Shown: positions 23,363-34,900 of the stretch, one piece after another
How the letters are laid out: every line of letters begins with the position of its first letter
Numbering within the stretch: position 1 is the first letter of the stretch
Source: Branchiostoma floridae
Taxonomy: Eukaryota > Chordata > Leptocardii > Amphioxiformes > Branchiostomatidae
Assembly (NCBI RefSeq): GCF_000003815.2
Contig: NC_049981.1
Coordinates: 27,439,757 to 27,503,756, forward strand
Length of the DNA: 64,000 bases
Direction: 5' to 3'
The notes under the pieces: generated by a model
Told to the model about the DNA's origin: nothing
The model's input: only the letters and a program-made list of their open reading frames with translations
The model's database searches: none
Translations under genes and position numbers: made by a program

Positions 23363-24670
23363 ATGTTGCTCTCAACCATTCTGCTGGCCCACACCTTTAT
23401 TTCTGTGTGTTTCTTGGGCACCACTACTTCAAAAGACATGCGGATGGACGTCGTGTTTCCACCAGTCGTCGAACCGAGCGACTCCACCCTACCAGACGGT
23501 CACCTGTTACCACTGGGCTGCCAGAGAGAGCCGGACGGGCCCGTCAAAGAGTACGCGGAGCCCTTGACTCCGATAGAGTTCTGGAATCTTCACGCAAAAT
23601 ATTACGTGCCCCTTGTTTACAGGCAAGCCATAACCAAGGCCCCCGCTGTCACCAACTGGCAGAATGATGAGTACATCCGTGAGAAATACGGGGACTTAGA
23701 CGTCTTGGTGGAGAAGAAAAACGAAGATCGTGGCGCTCGTCCGACGAGGATGACCCTGAGCAACTTTCTAGACAACTACCAACTCGAAGACTGGTACGTG
23801 GTGTCCTTGCTACCCGACCCCATGAGAGCAGAGATGCAGGTCCCTCGTTCGCTCCTCTGTGGGACGTTCAAGAAGAGCATCCTGGAGTCCAATCTGTGGC
23901 TGTCCGCCGGTGGAACGACGTCCCTGCTCCACTACGACGCCGACCACAACCTACACTGTCTGATATCCGGGCGGAAGGATTTCATCATGATCGATTCAAA
24001 GTACGATGACCAATTGGTCATGGCTGATAAGAGGCAGTACTCCGGATCTAGTTTCTCTCACCTGGACATGGACAGGATCGACCTCCTCGCTTACCCACAG
24101 GTGTCTGACGTCCCGTGGACCTGGGCAACTCTTCTCCCCGGGGATTGCATTTTCATCCCCTCCGGCTACTTCCACCAGGTCAGGTCCTACGGGCGCAGCG
24201 TTGCCGCGACCATCATGTGGGATCCTGTGAAAAAGTTCAACGACTCAGACTGTGCGACAGCAGACATCGACACGTACACGGCACTGAGTGACGTCCAGCT
24301 CCAGTGGACGTACAAGAAGGGGGACAAGTCCATCGACATGGGCTTCTTCAACGTGGAGATCGAGCTGAGAGAAGCCCTTCTGAACCTGATGGCACAACGG
24401 AACAGCACGAAGCTGACAAAGGAACTGTTTACTATCTTCTACGAACAAGTCGTGGTCGATGAAGACGAAGATGGTGACATAACAGAGGGGCACATGAAAG
24501 TTATCAATAAGATGTTTGGAATTCTGGACAAAAATAAGACTGGGTACCTGATGCGCCAAGAGCTGGAGAGTCTGGACATTGAGGTTCTCAAAGATGTGGC
24601 CCGTATCATAGACGAGCCGCACGGGCCTGTCAGAGAGAATGATGACGTCAACAAACGTGACGAACTTTGA
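23363..24670 (+). CDS. ER-lumenal JmjC-domain protein with EF-hands and C-terminal RDEL
   Basis: A single intronless frame of 435 residues. Residues 1-20 form a signal peptide (MLLSTILLAHTFISVCFLGT), and the last four residues RDEL form an ER-retrieval signal, so the protein should reside in the ER lumen. The middle is a JmjC/cupin-8 domain. Its HxD iron ligands are H190 and D192 in TTSLLHYDADHNLHCL, with K205 as a plausible 2-oxoglutarate contact and the distal ligand H271 in CIFIPSGYFHQVRSYG, so the Fe(II)/2OG site looks intact. The C-terminal part has a Ca-binding-like loop DEDEDGDITEGH (366-377; its last position is H, not E) and a good EF-hand loop DKNKTGYLMRQE (389-400). The likely activity is protein hydroxylation of an unknown ER client. 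It resembles invertebrate JmjC proteins often labelled by similarity to tRNA wybutosine-synthesising or HSPBAP1-like proteins, but the ER signals argue against those roles. The absence of introns among multi-exon neighbours suggests a retroposed origin. Confidence 0.85.
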   Translation: MLLSTILLAHTFISVCFLGTTTSKDMRMDVVFPPVVEPSDSTLPDGHLLPLGCQREPDGPVKEYAEPLTPIEFWNLHAKYYVPLVYRQAITKAPAVTNWQNDEYIREKYGDLDVLVEKKNEDRGARPTRMTLSNFLDNYQLEDWYVVSLLPDPMRAEMQVPRSLLCGTFKKSILESNLWLSAGGTTSLLHYDADHNLHCLISGRKDFIMIDSKYDDQLVMADKRQYSGSSFSHLDMDRIDLLAYPQVSDVPWTWATLLPGDCIFIPSGYFHQVRSYGRSVAATIMWDPVKKFNDSDCATADIDTYTALSDVQLQWTYKKGDKSIDMGFFNVEIELREALLNLMAQRNSTKLTKELFTIFYEQVVVDEDEDGDITEGHMKVINKMFGILDKNKTGYLMRQELESLDIEVLKDVARIIDEPHGPVRENDDVNKRDEL

Positions 24671-25066
24671 AAATTTGGAGGGTTTTGGGGTTTATAGTTT
24701 GCAAATATTATGTTCATACTAGAGAGAGGAAACTTAGGTGTCTAATAACTTCGTTTTTATAGTTCGTTTTTAAATTTTTGTCCAACATCACTCTCCTCTC
24801 CTGTACTTAAGATAATAATTGTTCTTTGATCAGGTTTATGCACGATGGTGGGCGGCTACTGAATGGCAAGGAACTCCGTTTTTAAACGGGCACCTAAAAT
24901 CGGCTGCTAAACTGGTTACCAGCTTCTGTTTTACTTGAAATTTCAATTATGATATCTTATGACTTTGATTTAAACAGCTTCTGTAGAATAACATGGATAT
25001 CTGATGGTGATGGGATAGTGCTCAGATATAAGAAGGGACATCAGGAACTATTGTTGAAGGAACGGG

Positions 25067-25072
25067 AATAAA
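25067..25072 (+). terminator. Candidate polyadenylation signal of the JmjC gene
   Basis: AATAAA about 400 nt after the stop. A minus-strand AATAAA (25206-25201) for TNIP-B lies 130 bp further on, so the two convergent genes would end close together. Confidence 0.35.
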
Positions 25073-25911
25073 AAAGAATACAACAAGTCACTCTTCTTGT
25101 ATGATATGGTCAATTTAATATGATTCCATAGATGGTATCTACTAGAGATCTCAAATGTTATGCGACGAAAGTGTGGAAAACGAACTCGAAATGAAACAAT
25201 TTTATTGTGCTGGGTGCACGGTCTGAGCAAAAGCTATATACAAGTTTATGAGCTTCATACATGTATTGTGATCTAACCCATGCCTCTATGTGCACCCCTA
25301 CCCACTTTCGATGTAAGATACTAAAGCACATTATCGGCTAAAAGTATGAGAACTCGAACATTTACATCAGAGTATATAGAAGTTCACTTGATTATTGTTA
25401 AACTAAATACCAACCATGAGTAGACGAAATGCCATTCAGACATCGAATATTGAAATTATAACGTAACAGTAGTCGGCTACATTAAACATCCAACTACATG
25501 ATTCTGTAAGATCATAAATCAAACTGCAGAACCGGAAATGCACCGATGTATTTGTTAAACAAACGATCGAGCAATAGTCAAAATGTCTAAATCTAAGGCT
25601 AAGAACAGATTTTGATAGGCAGCTGTACAAAAGTAATGTAATGTACTCCCAAGATAGTTGAATAGATTGCTAGACAAAAAAGTTGGTAACTATTTGAAAC
25701 ACAACGCATTGTTTCATTTCATCTTTGGTGACTTCAAATAGGTAGACTCGGGCATATATTAAAAATACACACGCGCTCTAAGCAGCCCTGTACCAAAAGC
25801 AATGTAGCAAATTCCTTCCCGAAATCTTTCTTCAGGTTTGTAAAGAGACTTATCGCACGGCTCCACGTGATACAACAGGATTGCTTAAAGTAACATATTT
25901 TTGGTACATTT

Positions 25912-28900
25912 CTACTGGTGACCCCAAGGAAAGTATGTTTTCCCATGATCCTCGACGGCCTCATCTCTTGGTGGGGCGTCATCGACAACATCCTGGCCGA
26001 GTGTTCGGGCATATTGTCGAGGGATAAGTCTGCCGTGCTGAATAAAAGAGAACATGACATTTTATTTATAGAAAACTAACTAAAAAGTTAAAGAAGCTAT
26101 TATGCTATGGTTACATTTGCACCGGTGCTCACAGGGGATGTGGCCCCGGTTGGGCTCTGAAGCCACAAATTTGTCCTCTCGGCGTTTTCACGATTGTGGT
26201 ACGGCATCTGTTTGTCGCGTCTGTTTTGTTAATTTCAACTCCAAGTTTTAAAAGAATTCCGGGGACGAACAGTTTCCCAAGATAGTCAGGTAGCCAAAGG
26301 GTGTCCCACGGGGCCACGAAGGGGTCACGCTCGAATGTGAAAAAAAAAAAAACAAACTACCCGTTGGGGCTCCTTTTTCCAATTGTGACCGTAGCATTAG
26401 ATTTTTAATCATGGTTAAAAAGATTAAAATCACTTCCACACAAAACGTTAAAAAATTGTTCTTTCAATTGAAATTCATTGAGCGGTCTTCTCTCAGCGGT
26501 CTCACCCTCTACCCCAAAGGGGGATGTTGTTGACGAAGCAGACATTTTTTGACAGCCAGGATCGACCTATTCACAAAGAAACCCATTCTCACCTGGCGGT
26601 ACCTGTCAAACTCCCGCTGCTGCAGCTCGTGAGGAGTGGGCGGGTGGTGTGGCGGGGGGTACTGGTAGTTCTGGTAGGCAGGGGGGTCTTCACGATAGGG
26701 GGGTGGGGCCTGGGGCCGGTACAGTTTGGGTGGGGGAACATGGCGCTGTTGGGGAGCAATGTTGTAGTGATGGTCTTCACCAACACCCTGTAGGAACAAG
26801 AAGTATGGGCAAATCTGTTAGTTTTTGCGTATTGGAGCAGGCAGATCAGGATTTAAAGATTTCCTTTGTCTCTCTTTGAATGAAACAGACAGCATTTAAA
26901 CGTACTGCTCCCAAGCAAGAGGTGAGCAACCAAGGTCTCCAACACCAACATTTGCGATGCTGTACTTCATAAGATATGGCTTGTCGCTGGCGACGCTGCA
27001 TTGTGTCTTCGTGTGGGTATTGCTACAACGGCCAGTCAAAACGGACAGAATCTATAATACCTGTGGCATTTGTCCCAACTGACGCTGCAGTCGTTCCTTG
27101 TCCGATCTCTCTCTCCTGAAATCTTCTTCGTACACACGGGCCTGTAGACAAACATTATAGATTAAACATTTCATTTTTCATATCAGACTCTATTTCTGCC
27201 AGGAATGCAACTTATAAAAATATAGTTGCTGTATACTCCTAACAACGAGGGCAAAATATAGAATACATTAAGTGTCTGTATAAATTTGCACAAGTTCGTA
27301 ATTTAAAAACTTTATATAGCCATGTTTGGCAAAGCCCAAGTGAGACAAACCTGTTGGGTAAGAGTGTCCACGTGCATCCTGAGGGCGGCAATTTCGTCTT
27401 TCAGCGTATCCTTCTCTCCCTGCATCCTCTCCCTGTCCCGGCGTTCCATCTCAAAATCCTCGCGAAAGGTCGCCACCTGAGCCCGAAGAACTTCAACCTC
27501 CGTCCGGAGTTGTTCAGCGGATTGGGGTTGAGCCGGTTGGCTCGGTGGCTGGGCGGGACGAGCCGGGGCCTGCTGCCGCTCTGCCGCTTGGACAGCTGGA
27601 GGATTCAGGACGGCAATGCTGGAAGCCTCACCGAGAGCCTGTTTTGGAATTAACATTACACTTTTACATAATCGTTCAGGTGAGAACCACTAAAATAATC
27701 ATTGGCGGTAGCACTCATAATTCATTGTACCAAATTGCTCCCTAAAGGCAAGTCATTCCAAAGATAGAAGAATGTCGTGGCCCATTTGGACTTGCAGATA
27801 TTTTTAAAAAACTTATACCTCGGAAAAATAAGAAATGTAAAATGCCTGAAAAATGAAGACTTGTATCAATCTTTTGGCAAAACCATTTAGATGTGATCTG
27901 GCCAGTCTCTACATTGGCACACCCAAAGACAAATCAATGCAATGGAATGCTTTAAGCTTAAGTACCTCATTCAGTCTCCTGATCTCTGCCTCCAGGTTGC
28001 CCCGCTGCCGCATCATGTCTGTGATCTGGTTCTCCAGGAGAGTCACCCGGGCGGACACGGTGTCCCCGCGCTGCTTCTCCTGCTGAAGATCTAACACAGC
28101 CTTGTCTTTCGCTCTCTGTGGACGATAGTTAGTCCCGTATGAATAGTTTATTCTGGATATGGCCGTCGTCAATCTTGTCATATGTTATTAATATAGGAGA
28201 GCGAGAAGCACAAGCATGAGTGAAGACTGAAAGCCCACAGGCAGATGCCTTCATCCCGAAGATGGTATCCAGGTTATGCCATAGACGATACTACATGCCT
28301 GATGTCAATTAGATTAGTTTTACCATGACCAATATTGACCGACGGGGGCATGTATGTAGATATTTCACAGTTTTTGTCAAATAATTTAAAAATATAAATT
28401 TGTAGGATGCAAAACACAATCACCTCTTCTTCTTCAATGCGCTTCTTGGCCGACACCAGCATACTGTCGATGTCTCTCTGTCTCTTCTCCTCGGCGTTGA
28501 CGAGTTCAGCATTCTGCCGCCTCGTCTCTTCCTGCCTTGTCTCCATCTCACGAACCTTCTGCCCCATGTCTGCCTTCATGGCCTTGTATTGGACGTCCCA
28601 CTGCTTGTTCACTTCTAGAATCTGGACGGCACAACAGTGGTGCTGGTATCACAAACTTATGCAGCTAATGAGCTCGCGCTAAATGCTGATTAGCTCTCTA
28701 GATGTCGGAACGCGCACTGAAGTTGGTGGGGACCCCCGCTGACACGAATACTGCTGACTTGTCGGAGAAATTTTGCTTGCCATGGACTACTGGACTACGA
28801 CAATAAAAATTACATCTAGACACCAAAAGACTGTCAACCATCTAGGCATAGGCTCCGCAGAACTCCGGAAAAAGTCTAGATCGTTATTCAGGGTATGGTC

Positions 28901-31900
28901 ACACATGGTGGGTTCCCTGGCGACTTTTTGCCGTCGAAAACCACTTGCTCCTGGAATGTCCACATCTTGACCACATGACGACCCCCAGACATTCCATAGG
29001 TAAGGCCCCATGCTCGCCTTCCCAGATTCCCACGCTAGGAAGACTCCTATCATCTGGAATGCCGGGGCTTGTCTTAAAACCAGAGCTGGAATCTAACATC
29101 TAATCTAACTACGTCTGGAGCTGGTTACCGCCAAATGGCGTTATCTTGGCCCCATGACGACTTGGCCCCCTTTCCCACGCTAGGGAGACTCATAGGGGGC
29201 CTTTCGTCTGGATTGCCGGGGCTTATCTTATTAGAGCCAGAGCTGGAATCTAACTACATCTGGAGCTGGTTACCGCCAAATGGCGTCATAGGACTGATCT
29301 ATCTTCTTTCACAAAACTTACCTCTTTTTTCTGACCTTCTAGTTCTTCGATCCTCTTTCTCAGCTCAGCGACGAGTGGAGCCTGATCAGTCGAACCCACC
29401 GATGACTTGACGGGAACGGCGCACATTTTGGACTGCTCTGGTTCTGAACGCTACAGAGAAGAAACGTGAATGATACCATTTAGAATCACAGTTCTAATAT
29501 CTACGTCTATAAGACCTGCTCCAGCAAGCGGTCTGTAACATTCATCGTGCGGTGAATTTACAACAGAAAATTGACGGAATTCTTGGGACAGCTGTACGTG
29601 GTTATGTCGTATAAACTTCAGCTGCCCTGCGACGAAAAGGGTTGTCTTTCCCGACGGACGACGACACTCACTCCCTGAACATCTTAAAACAAAAATGTTT
29701 TCTCGTATTGGGAGCCCCTCGCACGTCATTACCAATTTGCAACCAACTTCCCCGATCGGCTATTTCCATCTTCCATTTCCTGACCAATGAGAAAACTTCC
29801 TCCAAGCCTAGTGTTGTTAGCCTCTGTCATTGGTTTTTCTTCTATTTCCTGACCAATGGGAACCTTCCTCTAATGCCAGTGTTGTCAGACTCTGTCATTG
29901 GTCTTTCTTCTGTTTCCTCACCAATGGGAGCCGTTCTTCAAATTTCTGACCGGGTTTCCGGAATCGATGGAGTGGGCTGGTGGGCTGGGCTATTGTCCCC
30001 TTTTCGGGGCCCTACTGACTTCTAGCCGGTGGGAGACCCAGTGATGAATATCTTTGTCCTCCAGCACTAATGTATGGTGGTTAATCACATGAAGACTTAA
30101 GGTTTGAAACGTTGGTAACTGAATTTTGAAGTGATAATTCTAGTAGAGAATCTACCATGTTTCGCATTGGAAAGTCAATTTGGTACCCCCCCCCCAAAAA
30201 AAAAAGGCCATTTGGGTAGGACGGAAAAGGGAAATGGGAAGCGTTAATTACCATGAGGTGTTTTACTGACGACACTTGTACTAGGTACCGCGGTAGGTAT
30301 CAGGCAAACATTGCTGGAAGCAAAGTTGCTATTTTGGTCACTGACTCATCGGGGTATTAACCAGCGTAAGCAAGCCAAAGACAAAGGAAAATATCATAAA
30401 CGTCTTACGTTCAACCAGGGCATGCAAACTCTTGAAACTAAGACCCGGATAAAATAATCTCTGTGGGTTTGAGCGCCTTTACACATGCTTAAACTTTACA
30501 TATCTGATTTTGTGCAAAAGTCAAAGACAAAAGTCAACGTCCTTTAAGTTGTTGGAGCACCATATGGGGGGTTTTAGAAAGGATACCTATTTGTGTATGA
30601 TGACTTCAGGGATTTTCCATGTTGATGGGGATTCCCGTGAAACGTCTTACAACAACTGAGACGACATTTGCGCGATCGCGACAACTGCAGCTGTAACTAA
30701 CATATCGTTTGCGTCCACAACTTGAAGCAGTGGATTTGCGTCGATTTTCCCGTGTGTTTTCTCCTGGACTGAGTCTTGTAGGCTGTACGCCTATGACATG
30801 TTTTCTTTGACTCGCGGAGTGTTCTTACTACCAGAGGCTAGGGGAAGGAGTGGTGGTGCTAACGCGCACAGGAACGACCGATACACCGGCATGTCGTTGA
30901 CTGGGGCGATCGGGCTGAAACCCGCCGCGTTGGTATGTCAGCACTTCCCGCCAAAACTCTCGAGCAGGACACGTCGCCGAGAAAGACAGCCCATATGGTG
31001 ACTAGCAGCGCGTTGTTAGCCGTACCTGCCGACGACTCGACAGAAACCCCGCACATCGTCGACTGTTCTCACTTCGAATGTTCTGCCGAGAAAACTATCT
31101 AGAGTGATTAAAGCCATGAATCACAGTGTGCTTCACCAATACTTCGTGTTGGACAAAGACGTCTACAAACAAAGACGAATGGTCTGCAGAACTGACTAAC
31201 AACTTTTCCCAGGGGAACACCCTTTGTCATGTTGGCCCACAAGAGACAGCGCCATGCCACACTTGACCATGGTTACCAAGGACATTATTCTTTAAAATAA
31301 CGTCTTCGATGTAATAACCGACAAAGGATTCGCGTTCAAAACTTGAAGCAGCTGAGTTGTCTGGATTTTTACAAGATCTACTCTGGACTGAGTCCAGACA
31401 ATGCGCCTTAGATAATTTTTTCTGGACTCAACTAAATCAAAACCCACGTGGCAGTTTTTTTTACCTTCCGGGTGCCTTTTTCAAGACTACATTTTCGTCT
31501 CAGCCTATCCTTGAGACAAGCAGGAGTTATAAGAACATGTTCAACAGCTGCTGTAGGTGGGTTCTAGGTATTCATATGTACGTGAGGTATCGATGTCTCT
31601 GGCATGTACCGAATTTTAGCTTCGTCCAAAGGAACGTTGGTAGTGATTTCTTTTGGCGCAATGCCACCTTTGTCTTCATGTAGGTACAAGTGCGCAATTT
31701 TCGAGATATACACTGTCACTGTTGCTATCGACCAACTTGCTGACAATTCGAGCTGTATATCAAACTATAGGAAGTTAATCGTTGTCATTTTTTTCTAACA
31801 GACGCAGCCTCACACATTTTCCAGCACGTCTCCAGCATTTTGCTATATGTAGTTTGGAACAAAAGAACGACATCTTGTTTTTAGGAACACCACGTTTTGC

Positions 31901-34900
31901 TTTGCGTCGTCGTCTTAAAGGTAGTTTTGCCTACTTTCCTATGGACGAAGCCTGCCATATCAGTGACATTTCACCTTACCTTCACGCGAAAATCATCAGC
32001 AAAATGCACGTTTTGACGTTCACATTTATCACAAAAAGTACGGATTATCTCATTAATATGTACACGCTCTTTGTCATGTCACTACCGCACATATGACGAT
32101 TAAGCAAATCAGTGCAAACTTACGACGTTGCCAACTTGATGTTCTCGGCAAAGAGCCTCAGTTAAAGATTCGAACTCCTCAATAGGATGACAAAGCGGCC
32201 CATGGCGACAATAAAAGCCGTCCATGTCCTGTATATCTGGAGAGCTTTCTAACCTTTTCTACCAAACAACATCGTGGCTTAAAAATAAGGCGGGGCTTCC
32301 CCGGTCTCATTAGTTTATACTTCAACGCGAACCAATGGTGTGTTCGCAAAAGGTCATACCGAAACAATATGCAAAGTAAAGGGGTCGACGTGCAATTTAT
32401 TGTGCATTTCTTCTTTTGACTTCTTCAACATAAACAAAGGTGAGATATTGTTGTTTTAAGACGTATTCGGCGAACAGGTGTCGTCAAATGCATGGTTTTG
32501 GCAAATTTACTTCTTTTCCTTTCGATATCCAGTCTACTGCGCAAAGCTATCCCGCGTAAGGCATGCGTGTAGGCCACGGGATAGGGTACAAAGACATGCA
32601 AGGAGTATCTCAGATGGCCAACCCGCTCGTAGGCAGAAAGTAACGTTCTTATACCGACAAGGCTTCCTGTGGACATGGCAGTATCGGTGTTGCGCTAAAA
32701 TCTCCCTACACGGAATTTTTGGAACTAGGTCAGAATAGTTCCCAGCTACTCAACCGTTGTTTTTATTTGATATTTCGGCATTTCTGTAGTTCAGCATGCT
32801 CGCACAACACTCTTTCTGTTCATTTTGATGAAAATATTCCAACATTCTTTTTCATAGCAAGACAGTTTTCTGCTCTACCTAGACAAATAAATGGTTCTCA
32901 TTCCATATGGTTCTCTCTCGATCATCGTCATGCCAATATGAAACCAATTTTGAAGTTAGACAAGAGGAGCCTGAAACTGCTCTGACATCGGTTTGAATCA
33001 AACTCCACATGTTTGTACTTAGATTGACCATCTAGAGTCATTTCTGAGAAATCCACACGCATGCATGGCTGACAAGTACCAAGCACGGCTGACCAATACC
33101 CCGCAGACTGCACATAAAGTTGAAAGGAAGAAATTAGTTATTTATTCACCTGGAAGAATGTAACATCATTGCTATTTCCGTGAGAGACGTGTTGTCCTCA
33201 AAAATAACACCCTAACCTATATACTAGTAAACCGGAACATAGTGTTCTAGATACAAATGTAGGAATACAGAGGAGAGGGCAAAAGGTATAACCGTCGGCC
33301 ACAACAACTCTCGGTGCCTGTCTTCACTATCCATGAAGTATCCTGCTCTCATCTATATTCTACATCATACATGTGGCTTACCCTCACCTGTGTGTCTGAT
33401 AGGTCAGCGGAAGTGACCATCTCGATGGGAGAGAAGCCCCGGCCCAGGCTGTCCTGTGTGGCCTGGAGGTGACTGATTTCCTGCTTCAACAAGTAGTTCA
33501 GCGCCTTCAGATCTTCGTTCTGTTTTCTGTGATCAAATAGGCATCTTTGAATATCATTACAACCAAACATGTTTTGATAATGTTATTTCTGTTTTATGTT
33601 GGTCACATTGACATGAAACCTAGGCTTGAACATATATCCCAGTGCATGTACTTTTAATAACTGTTCTTCTTTTTTACACAATTAGTACAAACCTGAGCTC
33701 TACAATCAAAGCATCTTTTCCCTCCTGTGTGGCGGCGAATTCAGCCTTCAGTCTTTCATTCTCCTCGGACATGCTCTGGATAAGGGCCTGAAATAATGCA
33801 ATTTCGACAATTCAACTTGATGTTAGAATGAAATCGTCTGAAGTGCAAACAACGTTCTATTTTTTGTTGTTGTTGTAAACAACAGACTTTCGGTTTCACA
33901 CCATAAAAGACCTACCTTAAGTTGAATTCTAAAATAATTTTTTTAAAGCATGTATTCAAATATTATACAATGATCTCTAAAAGTTTTAGTTATATATAGT
34001 GTTCTTTTACCAATCGCTGCTACTGGTGGGTACAACCTAATGAGAAAATTTTAATGTACGAAAGTGGGTACTCTCGTTCCCCACCTCCTGTATGTTGTAA
34101 GCGCGCTCTCTCCTCATGACGTCGACGGCGAACCGCGCCAGTGTGCCGGCCACGCCCGACCGGTCACTCCCGGCCCCCAGCGCCGCCTCCAGGTCAAGTA
34201 CCTGTCGCGACAACACCGGGCTGTCCTCCCGCAACGGGGCTGTGATGTCCTGGAGAAAGGAACAGAAAGCTTTCCATATTGATGTCGATACTAAATACTT
34301 GCAGTAAAGGGCGACGAAATACTCTTCCATATATTGCTACGGTAGCTTTACAACCGCCAATTCTATCACTGTCGGAACTTTTTCATGTGCAGTTCTAATG
34401 TTTATTGCGATAAGACGCGGATATGATTTTGTTACATTCAACAGCTGATCAACCGATAGTTCGTGGTAAAACAAACCATTTATTATGAAATGATAAAGAG
34501 TTTTCTGCATTTATGTGTTCTAATGCGCAAAGGTTGTGGTACCGAAACAAGCTGATGGATAAAACAATGCAAGTAGTAAGTCCTGTTGTTACATATCTTA
34601 ATACGTTAAAGCAGGGCACATATATAGTTTCTACTCGACGAATACAACTGTATAAATAGAACACAGTTTAACATACTGGCGACATGGCTATATAGCTATA
34701 GTTAGAACTCCACTATTACCTCAGTCCATGGATATACATCGCATATGATTTTCTTTCTATAGTACTACAAGAACCGTGCATTTTCTTAAGGCAGTCTTTT
34801 TACACAAACAATGTGTCTTTCTGTACATGAGTCTATTTATTTTTCAAGTACTACAGTGAGTTAATGATATAACAAACCGCTCTCAGCTCGGGTTCCCAGC

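Noticed and set aside
30997-31078. Alternative first exon of TNIP-B starting at MCGVSV
   Set aside because: The only donor ends in phase 1, incompatible with the phase-0 start of exon 7, and the upstream frame has a stop; treated as a relic instead.
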